Source: an uncultured Bacilli bacterium (lineage in GTDB: Bacteria > Bacillota_I > Bacilli_A > RF39 > UBA660). From it: 35,852 nt of DNA. The number at the start of each line of letters is the position of its first letter. The first letter of the stretch is position 1. The position numbers and the translations under genes were made by a program. The notes under the pieces were generated by a model. The model saw nothing but the letters and a program-made list of their open reading frames with translations. It did not search any database and had not been told where the DNA came from. The stretch spans positions 1 to 35,852 of the forward strand of contig CALVQX010000056.1 of the NCBI GenBank assembly GCA_944358405.1, read 5' to 3'. Shown in pieces: positions 1 through 8,081 of this stretch.

Positions 1-1
1 A

Positions 2-100
2 AAGAAATATAGTTTAAAAAACAAAGTTACCTATATTAACGATAACTTTGCCTCTTGTTTAGATGATGTGTTAACTCAATTGTCATCATCATGTAAATAA
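2..100 (+). CDS. C-terminal end of an unknown protein (5' truncated by window edge)
   Basis: Frame 2 is open from the window edge to TAA at 98-100 and gives 32 residues, starting KKYSLKNKVTYIND and ending in a polar, Ser-rich tail. The tail is too short to recognise a family. No T-rich terminator hairpin follows before the next promoter at 142. It could be chance; the only support is that this frame is open and its codon use is like that of the neighbours. Confidence 0.35.
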   Translation, partial: KKYSLKNKVTYINDNFASCLDDVLTQLSSSCK

Positions 101-141
101 ATCATTTTTCATGCTTTTGTCCTGTTAAAAAAGAGGATTTC

Positions 142-170
142 TTGCATATTTATATGAAATATGTTATATT
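142..170 (+). promoter_or_regulatory. Sigma-A-type promoter with extended -10, long leader
   Basis: TTGCAT (142-147), a 17-bp spacer and TATATT (165-170), with TG at 162-163 making an extended -10. The predicted transcript starts near 177, leaving about 120 nt before the ATG at 297. That is very long next to the roughly 10-nt leaders common in this window. The leader contains AT-only inverted segments (around 201-211 and 228-240) that could form a weak hairpin, and an AGGAGG at 284-289. A regulatory RNA role is inference. Confidence 0.65.
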
Positions 171-296
171 ATTTAATGTGAGAGATCACTGGATTTTGTA
201 ATTAAATTAGGCTATTTGCTTTCCTCTTAATTAATTATGTTAGTTGGAAAAATACCGTTTAACCAAGTCCAATCATATAATTAAGGAGGTTAGTAT

Positions 297-476
297 ATGG
301 AATTTACAGATAAGACATTAGTTTGCCAAGATTGTGATAACGAATTTGTTTTCACCGCTGGAGAACAGGCATTCTATAAAGAAAAAGGGCTAGAAAACGA
401 ACCAAAAAGATGTAAAGAATGTCGCGAAAAAAGAAAAGCAGCAAGAAACAATCAAGATTTGCAAAAAAATCAATAA
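297..476 (+). CDS. Small zinc-ribbon protein (zf-trcl type)
   Basis: A 59-residue basic protein. It has two Cys pairs, CQDC at residues 10-13 and CKEC at 39-42, separated by a segment containing FVFTAGEQAFYKEKGL. This is the layout of the probable zinc-ribbon family PF13451, which typically begins with an xLxCxDCxxxFxFTxGEQxFY pattern. The four cysteines should bind one zinc ion. The C-terminus is Lys/Arg/Gln rich, suggesting nucleic-acid contact. The exact cellular role is not established. ATG follows AGGAGG at good spacing. The gene is monocistronic, with its own promoter and terminator; the leader of about 120 nt suggests post-transcriptional control, possibly a stress or cold response (inference). 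Confidence 0.85.
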   Translation: MEFTDKTLVCQDCDNEFVFTAGEQAFYKEKGLENEPKRCKECREKRKAARNNQDLQKNQ

Positions 477-485
477 AGTAATATA

Positions 486-511
486 GAGACTAGTTAGATA
501 GTCTCTTTTTC
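486..511 (+). terminator. Rho-independent terminator
   Basis: Seven-bp stem GAGACTA (486-492) / TAGTCTC (499-505), six-nt loop, followed by TTTTTC. It ends the zinc-ribbon transcript before the murC promoter. Confidence 0.8.
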
Positions 512-554
512 TATTGGCAAACAAAAAACAGATACATAAACTATAGTAACAAAC

Positions 555-583
555 TTTACAACAGTTTCGTTTTATCGTATACT
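555..583 (+). promoter_or_regulatory. murC promoter
   Basis: TTTACA (555-560), 17 bp, TATACT (578-583). The predicted start is near 590, with a leader of about 18 nt carrying AAGAGGAG before the ATG at 608. Confidence 0.75.
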
Positions 584-607
584 AAAACTATTAAGAGGAG
601 TGAAACA

Positions 608-1912
608 ATGAAGTATTATTGTATAGGAATTAAAGGGACTGGAATGTCCACTTTAGCGCAAATATTAAGTGATTTGGGGAACGAAGTAAGTGGCTATGAT
701 GATGTAAAAGAACATAAATTTACACAAGATGGTTTGGAGAAACGAAATATTCCAATCTATTATGATCAAAGTCATGAAATTGATAAAGATACCATTGTTA
801 CTTATAGCGTTGCTTTTTCTAAAGATCATAAGGAAATAAAAAGAGTTGAGTCTCTAGGTCTTACAATCAAAAAATATAATGAGATTATGGGAGATATCAT
901 CGATATGTTTGAATCCATCGGAGTAAGTGGAACGCATGGAAAAACAACTACTTCATCATTGATCCGTCACTTATTAGAAAATACAGTAGGATGTAATTAT
1001 TTTATTGGAGCAGGGGATGGATATGCCAAAAAAGAAAATCGCTATTTTGTAGTAGAGAGTGATGAATTTAATCGTCACTTTACAGCATATCATCCAACAT
1101 ATTCAATTATTACAAATATTGAAGCAGAACATTTAGAATGCTATAAAGACATTAATGATATAAGAGATACTTTTTCTATCTTTGCAAATCAAACCAAAAA
1201 ATTGGTAATTGCTAACGGAGATAACGAAGAAGTTAGAAAAATAAATTTTCAGACTCCTGTAAAATTTTATGGATTCAATGAAAGCAATGATATTGTAATT
1301 AAAAATGTAGAATTATTAGAACAGGGTTCTATATTTGATCTATATATAGAAGGAAAATTATATGGTCACTTTGATATTCCATTATATGGAAAGCACATGG
1401 TAGCAAACACTGCAGCAGCCATTGCAATTGCTAAAGAAATAGGTCTAGCAAAAGAAAAAATCACAGAATTACTAAAAAGTTTTCATAATGCCAAAAGACG
1501 CTTTGCGGAAGAAAGGATAGGGGATGCAGTAATCATTGATGACTATGCTCACCATCCTACAGAAATAAAATCAACCCTAGAAGCAGTAAAACAAAAATAT
1601 CCAAAGAAAAGATTAGTAGTTGTATTTAAACCAAATACATATTCTAGAACAAAGGACTTCACAAAAGAATTTATCGAAGCATTTCAAATGGCAGACAAAA
1701 CATATTTAACAGAAATCGAATGTAACAGAGAACGCCAAGAAGACTATCCAGGAATTACTTCTCATCTTATTGTAGATCAATTAAAAAATGGAGAGATGAT
1801 CAGTGAAGAAACAATAAACAAGTTAAGTAACGAAAAAAATTCTGTTGTTTGTTTCATGGGTTGTGCTTATGTAGATGGATTGATTTCTAAATTCAAAAAA
1901 ATAATACAATAA
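608..1912 (+). CDS. murC: UDP-N-acetylmuramate--L-alanine ligase
   Basis: Cytoplasmic Mur ligase that adds L-Ala to UDP-MurNAc with ATP, the first amino-acid step of peptidoglycan precursor synthesis. At 434 residues it is near the usual MurC length. It starts with a Rossmann-type GIKGTGMS segment (residues 8-15). The Mur-ligase ATP loop GTHGKTTT is at 108-115. The central domain has the NIEAEHLE and KHMVANTAAAIAIA motifs, and the C-terminal domain has DDYAHHPTEI and FKPNTYSR, all typical of MurC rather than MurD, E or F. ATG is preceded by AAGAGGAG. It stands alone between its own promoter and a strong terminator, not in a dcw cluster. It implies a peptidoglycan wall, so the organism is not a wall-less mollicute. 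Confidence 0.95.
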   Translation: MKYYCIGIKGTGMSTLAQILSDLGNEVSGYDDVKEHKFTQDGLEKRNIPIYYDQSHEIDKDTIVTYSVAFSKDHKEIKRVESLGLTIKKYNEIMGDIIDMFESIGVSGTHGKTTTSSLIRHLLENTVGCNYFIGAGDGYAKKENRYFVVESDEFNRHFTAYHPTYSIITNIEAEHLECYKDINDIRDTFSIFANQTKKLVIANGDNEEVRKINFQTPVKFYGFNESNDIVIKNVELLEQGSIFDLYIEGKLYGHFDIPLYGKHMVANTAAAIAIAKEIGLAKEKITELLKSFHNAKRRFAEERIGDAVIIDDYAHHPTEIKSTLEAVKQKYPKKRLVVVFKPNTYSRTKDFTKEFIEAFQMADKTYLTEIECNRERQEDYPGITSHLIVDQLKNGEMISEETINKLSNEKNSVVCFMGCAYVDGLISKFKKIIQ

Positions 1913-1941
1913 AAGAATTTTCCTACTAGGAAAGTTCTTTT
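1911..1941 (+). terminator. Terminator overlapping the murC stop
   Basis: Long near-perfect hairpin. AAAAGAA (1911-1917) pairs with TTCTTTT (1935-1941), continuing inward through TTTCCTA/TAGGAAA with a G-U pair and a 3-nt loop. The 3' arm supplies the U-rich end. Confidence 0.75.
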
Positions 1942-1974
1942 GGTATCAGAAATAATTTAGTACAGGAGGAAAAT

Positions 1975-2484
1975 ATGAAAGAACAAGTAATCCATCCATT
2001 CCCCAAAATATTTAATCAAGAGTCAAGAATTCTAATTCTAGGAAGCTTTCCCTCTCCCAAATCAAGAGAACAAGGATTTTATTATGGCCATCCTAAAAAT
2101 CGATTCTGGAAAGTATTAGCCGTTGTTTTGGAAGAAGATATTCCAAAAACAAGAGAAGAAAAGGAAAGATTAATTTTAAAAAATCATTTAGCATTATGGG
2201 ATGTAATAAAATCTTGTGAAATTAAAGGAGCTAGTGATAACTCCATTACAAATGTAGTTGTAAATCCATTAACAGAAATCACTAATAATAGTAAAGTACA
2301 ATATATTTTTACAGTTGGAAAAACGGCAGATAAATTATATCGAAAATACTGTCAAGAACAAATCAAAATACCATCAATTTGTCTTCCTTCTACATCTCCT
2401 GCAAATTGTGCAGTTTCTTTCGAAAAACTGGTAGAAAACTATCAAAAAGTGTCCGAATTACTACATAAGAATGAAAAAAAGTAA
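1975..2484 (+). CDS. DNA-deoxyinosine (hypoxanthine-DNA) glycosylase, UDG superfamily family 6
   Basis: A 169-residue base-excision repair enzyme expected to remove hypoxanthine (deaminated adenine) from DNA. The UDG-fold motif LILGSFPSPKSREQGFYYGH (residues 20-39), followed by PKNRFW, is the signature of the hypoxanthine-DNA glycosylase family (TIGR04274), not of Ung or MUG. Supporting segments are LALWDVI, then SDNSITNVV, then a C-terminal LPSTSPAN motif corresponding to the DNA-intercalation loop. ATG has AGGAGG 6 nt upstream. It sits alone between the murC terminator and the tRNA promoter. Family assignment is strong; substrate is inferred from the family. Confidence 0.88.
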   Translation: MKEQVIHPFPKIFNQESRILILGSFPSPKSREQGFYYGHPKNRFWKVLAVVLEEDIPKTREEKERLILKNHLALWDVIKSCEIKGASDNSITNVVVNPLTEITNNSKVQYIFTVGKTADKLYRKYCQEQIKIPSICLPSTSPANCAVSFEKLVENYQKVSELLHKNEKK

Positions 2485-2493
2485 ACTAGCCTA

Positions 2494-2522
2494 TTGTCTA
2501 AAAATGAGATTTATGATATCAT
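2494..2522 (+). promoter_or_regulatory. tRNA-Glu promoter
   Basis: TTGTCT (2494-2499), 17 bp, TATCAT (2517-2522). The predicted start is near 2529, about 12 nt before the mature tRNA 5' end. Confidence 0.55.
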
Positions 2523-2540
2523 TAAGTAGTAATTTGACAT

Positions 2541-2617
2541 GGCCTGTTGGTGAAGAGGCTTAACACACTGCCCTCTCAAGGCAGCATTCACGGATTCGAA
2601 TTCCGTACAGGCTACCA
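2541..2617 (+). tRNA. tRNA-Glu (anticodon CTC)
   Basis: A 77-nt cloverleaf with encoded CCA. The acceptor GGCCTGT/ACAGGCT has a G1-U72 wobble and the D-stem GTG/CAC has 3 bp. The anticodon stem is CTGCC/GGCAG with loop CTCTCAA (2573-2579), giving anticodon CTC at 2575-2577. The T-arm is ACGGA/TCCGT with TTCGAAT. It reads GAG, the rarer Glu codon in this AT-rich genome. With C34 it needs no MnmA-dependent 2-thiouridine. Confidence 0.93.
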
Positions 2618-2625
2618 TAGGAAAC

Positions 2626-2658
2626 AAAAGATTAGACTAAGCTCTAATCTTTTATTTT
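2626..2658 (+). terminator. Terminator of tRNA-Glu
   Basis: Eleven-bp perfect stem AAAAGATTAGA (2626-2636) / TCTAATCTTTT (2643-2653), six-nt loop, U-rich 3' end. Confidence 0.8.
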
Positions 2659-2753
2659 ACATAGATGAAAAAGAGAAAAATAGAAAGTATAAAATCATCT
2701 AAGACAAGCAAGATAAAAATAGATAAAAAATTAAAAAAAGTAATTTTAAATGA

Positions 2754-2783
2754 TTGACAGATGACACCTTGTCGTAATATAAT
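2754..2783 (+). promoter_or_regulatory. Promoter of the TetR-ABC operon
   Basis: TTGACA (2754-2759), 18 bp, TATAAT (2778-2783): both boxes are perfect consensus, so unrepressed expression should be strong. One palindrome lies inside the spacer and another begins just past the predicted start (near 2790), so binding there would block polymerase. Confidence 0.85.
2762..2774 (+). promoter_or_regulatory. Operator-like palindrome 1 (TetR box)
   Basis: TGACA-CCT-TGTCG, an inverted repeat one base off perfect, between the -35 and -10 boxes. It matches the second box at 2795 in arm sequence and 3-nt spacing. The position and the TetR gene downstream suggest autoregulation (inference). Confidence 0.65.
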
Positions 2784-2794
2784 GATAAAGCATG

Positions 2795-2807
2795 TGACAA
2801 CATGTCA
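2795..2807 (+). promoter_or_regulatory. Operator-like palindrome 2 (TetR box)
   Basis: TGACA-ACA-TGTCA, a perfect 5-bp inverted repeat with 3-nt centre, just downstream of the predicted transcription start. It lies 33 bp (about three helical turns) from box 1, so two dimers could bind on the same DNA face. Confidence 0.7.
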
Positions 2808-2833
2808 TAACATAATATTAAGAAGGGGATAAA

Positions 2834-3430
2834 ATGCCTAGTCAAACATTTCTTAATTTAGATAAAGAAAAACAAAAGAAATTATTAGATATTGCTATGA
2901 AAGAATTTTCTAAATATTCTTACCCTGCTGTATCCATCAATCAGATCATTCAAAACGCAGGAATTTCTAGAGGAAGTTTTTATATGTATTTCAAAGATAA
3001 GGATGATTTATTTGAATATCTAGTTGAAATGAATCAAAACAATCTAAATCAAAAAACAAAAGAGATTATTAAAAAAAATCAAGGAGATTTATATACTTCT
3101 TTTATAGAATTATATGATGTGATCTTAAAAATGATATTTGAGAATCATTACCAAGGAATATTAAAGAATTTTTTTGTTTTTTTTCATCTTCGGAAAGAAA
3201 AAATGGAATATCCAGGACATGCATTATATGAATACATAAAAGAAGATATTAATATTAAAAAAATTGCCTCTAAAGATTTAGAATTTGTTTTTAATATGTT
3301 TACTCATACTTTATTTCTTTCGATAGCAGAAGCAATAAAAACAAATCATCCTTTGGATGTAAAAGAGCAATATTTAAGAAAGTTAGACATAATATGTTAT
3401 GGAATTTATAAGGAGGAAAAAGAATGTTAA
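2834..3430 (+). CDS. TetR-family transcriptional repressor of the efflux operon
   Basis: A 198-residue protein. The N-terminal TetR DNA-binding domain (about residues 8-55) shows the typical helix-turn-helix: QKKLLDIAMKEFSKY, then SINQIIQNAGISRGSFYMYF, then KDKDDLFEYL. The rest is an all-helical ligand and dimer domain without recognisable specificity. The start follows AGAAGGGG. The coding end overlaps the next gene by 7 bp, so it is translationally coupled to the two ABC genes. It probably represses its own operon through the two TGACA-N3-TGTCA boxes and is released by a substrate of the transporter. The ligand is unknown. Confidence 0.9.
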   Translation: MPSQTFLNLDKEKQKKLLDIAMKEFSKYSYPAVSINQIIQNAGISRGSFYMYFKDKDDLFEYLVEMNQNNLNQKTKEIIKKNQGDLYTSFIELYDVILKMIFENHYQGILKNFFVFFHLRKEKMEYPGHALYEYIKEDINIKKIASKDLEFVFNMFTHTLFLSIAEAIKTNHPLDVKEQYLRKLDIICYGIYKEEKEC

Positions 3431-5601
3431 AAGTTTTTAAGTATTTAAAAAGTTCTATCTTTTCAGTGTTAGCAGTTATTTTATTACTTTTTGTACAAGC
3501 TTATCTAGATTTAACATTACCAGATTATACTTCAAAAATTGTTAATGTTGGTGTACAACAAGGTGGAATTGAAAATGCTGCCATTGAAACAATTGGAGAA
3601 GATACCTTGAATAAGTTAGCTTTATTTATGGATTCTAAGGATAAAAAGTATATTCTAAATCATTATGAAAAAAGTGATACATATAAGAATGAAACGATCT
3701 ATAAATTAAAAGAGGATAGCGATACTGAAAAAGTTGCCTCTATCATGGCAGAGCCAATGCTAATTGTTAGTTATGCTAGTCAAGAACAAACAAGTTCCAC
3801 CGAAGATGAAACAATCTCTTTTGATTTACCAGAAGGAGTGGATTTATTTCAAACTCTTGGAATGATGAGTGAAGATCAAAGAGAAGAAATATTAAAAAAT
3901 ATTGATAAAACATTAAAAGAAATTCCTGATTCTATTGTGGATCAAGCAGCTGTTAGTTATGTAAAATCAGAATATCAAAGGATCGGAATCGATACAGATC
4001 ATATTCAGACCACATATATTTTAAAAGTAGGTCTAATTATGTTAGGAATTGCTCTTGCCGCTATGCTTGTAGGAATTTTAATTGTATTTATCGGTTCACG
4101 TATGGCAGCAAGACTTGCTAAAACGCTTCGTCATAAAGTGTTCACAAAGGTAGTTGGGTTCTCTAAAAACGAGATAAAAACTTATGGGCAGTCTTCACTA
4201 ATTACTCGTACTACCAACGATGTACAACAAGTACAAATGGTTGTAGTATTTCTATTGCGAGTTGTTTTCTATGCGCCAATTATTGGTATAGGTGGAGTAA
4301 TGAAAGCAATGCGCACCAATGCAGATATGACTTATATTATCGGTGTTGCGGTAGTCGCAATTTTAGCAGTTGTCATAACTTTATTTGCCATCGCAATGCC
4401 TAAGTTCAATCGTATACAAAAATTAATTGATAAATTGAATCTTGTTACTCGAGAAATCTTATCTGGTCTTCCTGTAATTCGTGCTTTCTCTAATGAAAAA
4501 CATGAAGAAGAAAGATTTGAAGAAGCAAACAAACGTCTAACCAAAGTAAACTTATTCATTAATCGTGCGATGAGCTTTATGATGCCTATTATGATGCTAA
4601 TTATGAATTTCGTATGTTTAATTATCGTATATCAAGGAGCAAAAGGTGTAGATAGTGGTATCATGCAAGTAGGAGATATCATGGCATATATTCAATATAC
4701 GATGCAAATCATTATGGCATTTTTAATGATTTCTATGATGTCTATTATGTTACCTCGTGCAAATGTATCTGCAAAAAGAATTATGGAAGTAATAGAAACT
4801 CCAGATACGATTTATAATAGCGATCATTTAGTAGATTTTAAACCTGAAGAAAGAGGAAAAGTAGAATTTAAAAATGTAAGTTTCCGTTATCCAGATGCGG
4901 ATTACGATGTAATAACAGATATTAATTTAGTAGCAAACCCTGGAGAAACGACAGCATTTATTGGTTCTACTGGAAGCGGAAAGTCTACATTAATTAATTT
5001 AATTCCAAGATTCTATGATGTTACAGATGGTGAACTTTTAGTAGATGGAGTAAATATTAAAGATGTAGATTTACACGAACTTCGTGAAAAGATCGGTTTC
5101 GTTCCTCAAAAAGGAGTATTATTTACAGGAACGATCAAAGATAACATTAAATATGGGAATGAAAATATTACCGATGAAGATGTAGACAAAGCCTTAGAAG
5201 TGGCTCAAGCAACAGAATTTGTTTCTAAACTAAAAGGTGGAGTAGACTACGATATTAGCCAAGGTGGAACCAACGTTTCTGGGGGACAAAAACAACGTCT
5301 ATCTATCGCAAGAGCAATTGCCAAGGATCCAGATATTTATGTATTTGATGATAGCTTTTCTGCCCTTGACTTCAAAACAGATGCCAAACTACGTGGAGAA
5401 CTTGCAAAAATTACTAAAAATAAGACAGTGCTAATTGTTGCTCAACGTATTTCCACAATTATGAATGCGGATAAAATCGTCGTTTTAAATGAAGGTAATA
5501 TAGTTGGTATTGGTACTCATAAAGAACTAATGAAGAATTGTAATGTGTATAAAGAAATTGCTTTATCACAATTAAGTAAGGAGGAGTTAGAAAATGCCTA
5601 G
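3424..5601 (+). CDS. ABC exporter half-transporter with degenerate ATP site (heterodimer subunit A)
   Basis: A 725-residue fused membrane/ATPase protein of the type IV exporter fold. TM1 is near residues 13-30. It is followed by a large extracytoplasmic insert of roughly 150 residues (about 45-195), then the remaining TM helices to about 440. In the nucleotide-binding domain, Walker A GSTGSGKST starts at 514 and the signature VSGGQKQ at 618. The Walker B segment is VFDDSFSALD, with Asp643 in place of the catalytic Glu, and the switch residue is Gln674 (VAQRIST) in place of His. Both replacements mark the degenerate half of heterodimeric exporters such as BmrCD and TM287/288. It overlaps the TetR gene (7 bp) and its partner (8 bp). 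It likely exports a drug or lipid-like compound; the substrate is not evident. Confidence 0.92.
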   Translation: MLKVFKYLKSSIFSVLAVILLLFVQAYLDLTLPDYTSKIVNVGVQQGGIENAAIETIGEDTLNKLALFMDSKDKKYILNHYEKSDTYKNETIYKLKEDSDTEKVASIMAEPMLIVSYASQEQTSSTEDETISFDLPEGVDLFQTLGMMSEDQREEILKNIDKTLKEIPDSIVDQAAVSYVKSEYQRIGIDTDHIQTTYILKVGLIMLGIALAAMLVGILIVFIGSRMAARLAKTLRHKVFTKVVGFSKNEIKTYGQSSLITRTTNDVQQVQMVVVFLLRVVFYAPIIGIGGVMKAMRTNADMTYIIGVAVVAILAVVITLFAIAMPKFNRIQKLIDKLNLVTREILSGLPVIRAFSNEKHEEERFEEANKRLTKVNLFINRAMSFMMPIMMLIMNFVCLIIVYQGAKGVDSGIMQVGDIMAYIQYTMQIIMAFLMISMMSIMLPRANVSAKRIMEVIETPDTIYNSDHLVDFKPEERGKVEFKNVSFRYPDADYDVITDINLVANPGETTAFIGSTGSGKSTLINLIPRFYDVTDGELLVDGVNIKDVDLHELREKIGFVPQKGVLFTGTIKDNIKYGNENITDEDVDKALEVAQATEFVSKLKGGVDYDISQGGTNVSGGQKQRLSIARAIAKDPDIYVFDDSFSALDFKTDAKLRGELAKITKNKTVLIVAQRISTIMNADKIVVLNEGNIVGIGTHKELMKNCNVYKEIALSQLSKEELENA

Positions 5602-7414
5602 AATCGGTCATGGAGGTCCCGGTGGAGGCGGTGCTCCAGAGAAAGCAAAAAACTTTGGTAAAACATTAAAACAACTTTTGTCTTACTTAAAAGACTATAA
5701 AATAGCAATGTTTTTCGTAATAGTTTTTGCTATTTGTTCTATCGTCCTTACCATTGTTGGACCTAAAATATTAGGAAATATTACAACAGAAATATTCAAC
5801 GGATTAATGCGAAAGATTTCCAATACTGGTGGGATTGATTTTGGTATAATTAATCATACCGTACTTATTTTAGTTATTTTATATATTGCTAGTGCCTTAT
5901 GTTCTGGTATTCAAGGAATAATTATGGCAGGTGTATCAAATGATATATCTTATCGTCTACGTAATTCTTTGAGTGAAAAGATCAATAAACTTCCAATGAA
6001 ATATTTCGATACAAAAACTCATGGTGAAGTTTTATCGATTGTAACAAACGATATTGATACATTATCACAAGCACTAAACCAATCAATTACCACAATTATT
6101 ACTAGTATTGCAACCATCATAGGAATTTTTATCATGATGATATCAATTAATATTCCTATGACAATAGCAGCAGTATTAATTATTCCGATTTGTATGTTAG
6201 TATTAAATGTCGTTGTAAAGAAAAGTCAAAAATACTTTGCTATGCAACAAGATTACTTAGGACATATTAATGGACACGTAGAAGAAATTTATGGTGGACA
6301 TGATATTGTAAAAGCATTTAACGGAGAAGAAAAGGCCATCAAAAAATTTGATGAAATCAACAAAACATTATATCGCAGTGCGTGGAAGAGTCAATTCTTA
6401 TCTACTACAATGCATCCCATCATGCAATTTATTGGTAACTTAGGATATGTAGTGATTTCCATATTAGGTGGATATATGGTAATTAAAGATCAGATTGAAG
6501 TAGGAGATATTTTATCCTTTACACAATATGTACGTAACTTCACCCAACAAATTAATCAATTATCCCAAGTTATGAATACTGTTCAGTCTGCAGTAGCTGC
6601 TAGTGAAAGAGTGTTTGAATTCTTAGCTTTAAAAGAAGAAGTACAAGAAATTGAAAATCCATTATCTACTGAAGGATTATATGGAAATATTGAATTCGAT
6701 CATGTATGTTTTGGATATAATAAGAATAAGATAATTATTCACGACTTCTGTGCTAAGGTAAAAGATGGACAAAAAATTGCGATTGTTGGTCCTACCGGAG
6801 CAGGAAAGACAACCATTGTAAAATTATTAATGCGTTTTTATGAATTAAATAGTGGTCGTATTTTAATTGATGGAAAGGATATGACAAAGTTCAATCGAAG
6901 TGATATTCGTCGTATGTTCGGTATGGTATTACAAGATACATGGTTATTTAATGGAACAATTAAAGAAAATATCAAATATGGAAAGTTAGATGCCACAGAT
7001 AGTGAAATTAAAACAGCATGTCACACTGCTAGTGTAGATCACTTTATTAAAACCTTACCTGACGGATATGATATGGTATTAAATGAAGAAGCAGATAATA
7101 TTTCGGGTGGACAAAAGCAGTTACTTACCATTGCTCGTGTAATTTTAGCAGATCCAAAGATTTTAATATTGGACGAAGCAACAAGTAGCGTTGATACCAG
7201 AACAGAGATATTAATCCAAGAAGCGATGGATAAATTAATGGAAGGTAGAACGAGTTTCATTATTGCTCATCGCCTATCAACAATAAAAAATGCAGACATG
7301 ATCTTAGTCATGAATGAAGGAGATATCGTAGAACAAGGAACACATGATGAACTTCTTAAAAAGAATGGTTTTTATGCCAATCTTTATAATTCACAATTTG
7401 AAGTAGAAGAATAG
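5594..7414 (+). CDS. ABC exporter half-transporter with canonical ATP site (heterodimer subunit B)
   Basis: A 606-residue partner of the preceding subunit. It has a Gly-rich N-terminus (GHGGPGGGGAPEKAK), then six predicted TM helices to about residue 330. Its nucleotide-binding domain is complete: Walker A GPTGAGKTT from 399, signature NISGGQKQ (503-509), Walker B ILDE with catalytic Glu528, and switch His559 (IAHRLST). With subunit A it would form one hydrolytic and one non-hydrolytic composite site. Its ATG lies inside the end of subunit A (overlap ATGCCTAG). A terminator spanning the stop codon closes the operon. Confidence 0.93.
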   Translation: MPRIGHGGPGGGGAPEKAKNFGKTLKQLLSYLKDYKIAMFFVIVFAICSIVLTIVGPKILGNITTEIFNGLMRKISNTGGIDFGIINHTVLILVILYIASALCSGIQGIIMAGVSNDISYRLRNSLSEKINKLPMKYFDTKTHGEVLSIVTNDIDTLSQALNQSITTIITSIATIIGIFIMMISINIPMTIAAVLIIPICMLVLNVVVKKSQKYFAMQQDYLGHINGHVEEIYGGHDIVKAFNGEEKAIKKFDEINKTLYRSAWKSQFLSTTMHPIMQFIGNLGYVVISILGGYMVIKDQIEVGDILSFTQYVRNFTQQINQLSQVMNTVQSAVAASERVFEFLALKEEVQEIENPLSTEGLYGNIEFDHVCFGYNKNKIIIHDFCAKVKDGQKIAIVGPTGAGKTTIVKLLMRFYELNSGRILIDGKDMTKFNRSDIRRMFGMVLQDTWLFNGTIKENIKYGKLDATDSEIKTACHTASVDHFIKTLPDGYDMVLNEEADNISGGQKQLLTIARVILADPKILILDEATSSVDTRTEILIQEAMDKLMEGRTSFIIAHRLSTIKNADMILVMNEGDIVEQGTHDELLKKNGFYANLYNSQFEVEE

Positions 7415-7429
7415 TTCTTCTACTTTTTT
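7403..7429 (+). terminator. Terminator of the TetR-ABC operon
   Basis: Nine-bp perfect stem GTAGAAGAA (7403-7411) / TTCTTCTAC (7415-7423), with the TAG stop codon as the loop, followed by six T. Confidence 0.85.
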
Positions 7430-7443
7430 AGTACTTGGAAGAC

Positions 7444-7472
7444 TTGTAGATTCTACAAAAATATGATATATT
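7444..7472 (+). promoter_or_regulatory. Promoter of the MBL hydrolase gene, very short leader
   Basis: TTGTAG (7444-7449), 17 bp, TATATT (7467-7472). The expected start at about 7479 coincides with the GGTGAT Shine-Dalgarno, leaving about 10 nt of leader. Confidence 0.65.
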
Positions 7473-7488
7473 AAAATTGGTGATAAGA

Positions 7489-8013
7489 ATGGAGATTAAA
7501 ACAGTAGTAACAGGAACATTAGATGAAAATTGCTATGTATTAATAGAAAATAAAACAGCATTAATTGTAGATCCAGGAGATGATTATTTAAAAATAAAAG
7601 ATGCAGTTGGAGAAAATAAAGTATTAGGTGTATTAATTACCCATTCCCATTTTGATCATGTAGGAGCTTTAAGAAATTTTTTAACAAAAAGAAGCATAAA
7701 AATATTTAAAAAGAGCAATCTAGAAGAAAAGGAATATACTATCGGAGATTTTTCTTTTCAATGTATTTATACTCCAGGACACTCAAAAGATTCTGTAACA
7801 TTTTACTTTCCAAAGGAAAATGCAATGTTTATTGGAGATTTTATCTTTAAAGAAAGTATAGGAAGAACAGATTTACCAGGAGGAGATGCAAGCGAAATGA
7901 AAGAAAGTATCCAAAAGATACTTACTTATTCAGAAGAAGTAAAACTATATCCTGGTCATTATGAAAGTACAACTTTAAAAGAAGAAAAAGAAAAAAATCC
8001 ATATTTAAAATAG
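7489..8013 (+). CDS. Metallo-beta-lactamase-fold hydrolase (glyoxalase II-like, YqgX type)
   Basis: A 174-residue cytoplasmic metallohydrolase. The metal-binding motif THSHFDHVG is near residues 49-57. Other ligands are TPGHSKDS (His), GDFIFKESIGRTDLPGG (Asp) and LYPGHYEST (His), the pattern of the short YqgX / hydroxyacylglutathione-hydrolase-like group. The start is taken as ATG 7489, because the in-frame TTG (7477) and GTG (7480) upstream overlap the GGTGAT ribosome-binding site used throughout this window. Substrate is unproven; thioester hydrolysis is the family default. Confidence 0.88.
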   Translation: MEIKTVVTGTLDENCYVLIENKTALIVDPGDDYLKIKDAVGENKVLGVLITHSHFDHVGALRNFLTKRSIKIFKKSNLEEKEYTIGDFSFQCIYTPGHSKDSVTFYFPKENAMFIGDFIFKESIGRTDLPGGDASEMKESIQKILTYSEEVKLYPGHYESTTLKEEKEKNPYLK

Positions 8014-8028
8014 ATTTTTTCTTTTTTT
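7986..8028 (+). terminator. Possible terminator after the MBL gene
   Basis: An A/G-rich arm at the gene's end (about 7986-7999) pairs with GATTTTTTCTTTTT (8013-8026) with one bulge; a T-run is included in the 3' arm. The stem is almost all A-T, so it is weak. Confidence 0.4.
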
Positions 8029-8081
8029 AAATCAAATATTATAGTATAATAAAAACAAAAAAGAAAGAAGGTAGTAGGACG

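Noticed and set aside
4332..4559. Minus-strand open frame inside the first ABC transporter gene
   Set aside because: Antisense shadow with no ribosome-binding site or promoter; the plus frame encodes conserved transporter sequence. The same applies to other antisense frames inside alaS, mutS, deoB, sigE and gltX.
7477..7488. TTG/GTG starts for the MBL hydrolase
   Set aside because: They overlap the GGTGAT ribosome-binding site, and the MBL fold begins at the later ATG.
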